Below, piece after piece: positions 63,041 through 64,000 of a DNA stretch of 64,000 bases. Source of the DNA: Chryseobacterium endalhagicum (GTDB lineage Bacteria > Bacteroidota > Bacteroidia > Flavobacteriales > Weeksellaceae); assembly GCF_016745235.1 (NCBI RefSeq), contig NZ_JAELVM010000002.1, positions 62,001 through 126,000 on the forward strand, in the 5' to 3' direction. Within the stretch, counting starts at the first letter, position 1. Every line of letters starts with the position of its first letter. Below the pieces are notes generated by a model. The model had not been told where the DNA came from, searched no databases, and was given only the letters and a program-made list of their open reading frames with translations. The position numbers and the translations under genes are program-made.

Positions 63041-63718
63041 TTATCCTTCACAAGCTCTCCAGATGGCATCATTTTGCGGAACAGGAGCTATGATCTCAAT
63101 TTCTTCTTTCGTAACAGGATGAATAAATTCCAGTTTTCTGGCATGAAGATTAATGCCTCCATCCGGATTGGAACGCGGGGCTCCATATTTCAGATCCCCT
63201 TTTATGGGAATTCCGGTTTTCGACAGCTGGGCGCGGATCTGGTGATGCCTTCCCGTTTCAAGATCAATCTCCAAAAGCATGTAATTATCCAATGTTTTGA
63301 TCACATGATAAGTCAAGATAGCTTCTTTTGCGCCTTCTGTTACTTTGGGAAAAACAATGGCTTTATTATTTTTCTCGTTCTTTTTTAAATAGTGAACAAG
63401 TCTCTGGCTCTGCGGGATCATTTCTTTTCCCACAACGGCCCAGTATGTTTTTTTAACCTCCCTGTTCTTCACCATCTGCGTTAAACGGGAAAGCGCCTTG
63501 GAAGTTTTGGCATAAATAACCAGCCCGGAAGTTGGACGGTCTATACGGTGAACCAGGCCGAGAAAAACATTTCCCGGCTTGGTATCTCTTTTTTTTATAA
63601 AATTTTTAATGGACTCCAGTAAAGATTCATCACCGGTTTTATCGCCCTGAACAAGCTGTCCTACTTTTTTGTTGACCACCAGAAGATGGTTGTCTTCATA
63701 TACAATCTGCTCCTCCAT
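63041..63718 (-). CDS. RluA-family RNA pseudouridine synthase
   Basis: The 225-residue enzyme has the catalytic motif HRIDRPTSGLVIYAK, with the nucleophile Asp, plus LETGRHHQIRAQL and ELDYRARK-like KLEFIHP. It isomerises uridine to pseudouridine in rRNA or tRNA. It has no S4 domain and is short, like RluA/TruC-type single-domain proteins, so the exact target is uncertain. It is 6 bp behind the last gene in the window. Confidence 0.92.
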   Translation of the reverse strand: MEEQIVYEDNHLLVVNKKVGQLVQGDKTGDESLLESIKNFIKKRDTKPGNVFLGLVHRIDRPTSGLVIYAKTSKALSRLTQMVKNREVKKTYWAVVGKEMIPQSQRLVHYLKKNEKNNKAIVFPKVTEGAKEAILTYHVIKTLDNYMLLEIDLETGRHHQIRAQLSKTGIPIKGDLKYGAPRSNPDGGINLHARKLEFIHPVTKEEIEIIAPVPQNDAIWRACEG

Positions 63719-63724
63719 GATTCA

Positions 63725-63988
63725 TTATTGACGACGTCTGTTGGATATCGAAAGGATAACGCCAGCCAGAAGACCGATGGTTTTAAGTACTGAAAGCTTT
63801 GAATCTGCCGGCAGAAATGCCCCCAGTATACAAGCTCCTGCCGCTGCGTACATGGCATACATAAAATTTCTGTTCGTAAGCAAAGGAGCCTGAATAAGAA
63901 AACTTGCTCCTATCAATACATAAAAAACCCTTGCTGAAAGCAGATGATTAACGGCTGGTGAAAACAGATTGAACCAGCCTATAGCCAT
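63725..63988 (-). CDS. Small integral membrane protein, possibly cut at the window edge
   Basis: The 87-residue frame from an ATG at 63988 has three predicted hydrophobic segments (HLLSARVFYVLIGASFLI, FMYAMYAAAGACILGAF, VLKTIGLLAGVILSI) and a basic C-terminus (SNRRRQ). The frame stays open to the window end, so the true start may lie further right (an in-frame TTG is at 63997). I do not recognise a family. It is 6 bp ahead of the RluA-family gene in the same direction, so they probably share a transcript. Confidence 0.65.
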   Translation of the reverse strand: MAIGWFNLFSPAVNHLLSARVFYVLIGASFLIQAPLLTNRNFMYAMYAAAGACILGAFLPADSKLSVLKTIGLLAGVILSISNRRRQ

Positions 63989-64000
63989 ACAGATCAATGC

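Overview
The window looks like a chromosomal segment of a flavobacterium, most likely Chryseobacterium or a close Weeksellaceae relative. The supporting signs are low GC, -7 boxes of the Bacteroidota type TAnnTTTG, a type IX secretion (Por) sorting domain, TonB-dependent receptors and paired outer-membrane barrels, a flexirubin/aryl-polyene gene set and a B12-independent thiamine operon with TPP leaders. No phage, insertion sequence, CRISPR array, rRNA or tRNA gene was seen. Nearly everything is chromosomal housekeeping, but the spaces between genes hold several families of short repeats and four riboswitch-like leaders.

Layout. 1-6.2 kb is the edge of a flexirubin-type pigment cluster: ketosynthase (cut by the window edge), ketoreductase, aromatic amino acid ammonia-lyase, flavin halogenase-like oxidoreductase, a secreted protein of unknown role and an acid:CoA/AMP ligase. 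6.3-15.8 kb carries an M23 peptidase, ileS, a DksA-like protein, two small conserved proteins, lspA, a SanA-like protein, trpS and a small lipoprotein. 15.9-23.7 kb has an OmpR-type two-component system with a PepSY-like protein, a HAD phosphatase, an ECF sigma factor with a 44-codon ORF behind it, a small barrel protein, metK behind a SAM-II-like leader, and oxyR. 23.8-28.1 kb runs forward: katA, enoyl-CoA hydratase, dCMP deaminase, xerD and a Nudix hydrolase. 28.5-37.9 kb runs in reverse: two operons (haem-binding protein, Ig-like lipoprotein, serine hydrolase; then hydroxyacid dehydrogenase, thioesterase, HU-like membrane protein), a TPP-riboswitch-controlled TonB receptor and a WG-repeat protein. 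38.2-43.7 kb holds two unrelated aconitases in tandem. 43.7-53.3 kb has a LytS/LytR-type two-component pair divergent from an outer-membrane barrel, a large TonB receptor with a compact SAM-I-like leader, and another barrel protein. 53.5-59.7 kb is the thiamine operon thiS-C-E'-E-G-H-F behind a second TPP riboswitch. The right end has a T9SS-secreted adhesin-like protein, a lipoprotein, an RluA-family pseudouridine synthase and a small membrane protein.

How it works together. The two TPP riboswitches put thiamine synthesis and a probable thiamine receptor under one signal. The two SAM-like leaders suggest the same logic for metK and a second TonB receptor. OxyR, with its two redox cysteines at the usual spacing, faces the catalase gene it would be expected to activate.

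The least explained content is intergenic: MITE-like elements with terminal inverted repeats, an approximately 83-bp repeat in three copies, two copies of a GGCTAAAGCC hairpin element, phrase repeats built on AATGTAACAAT, and a ten-unit 7-bp tandem array. Functions given below are read from motifs and context; no database search was possible.
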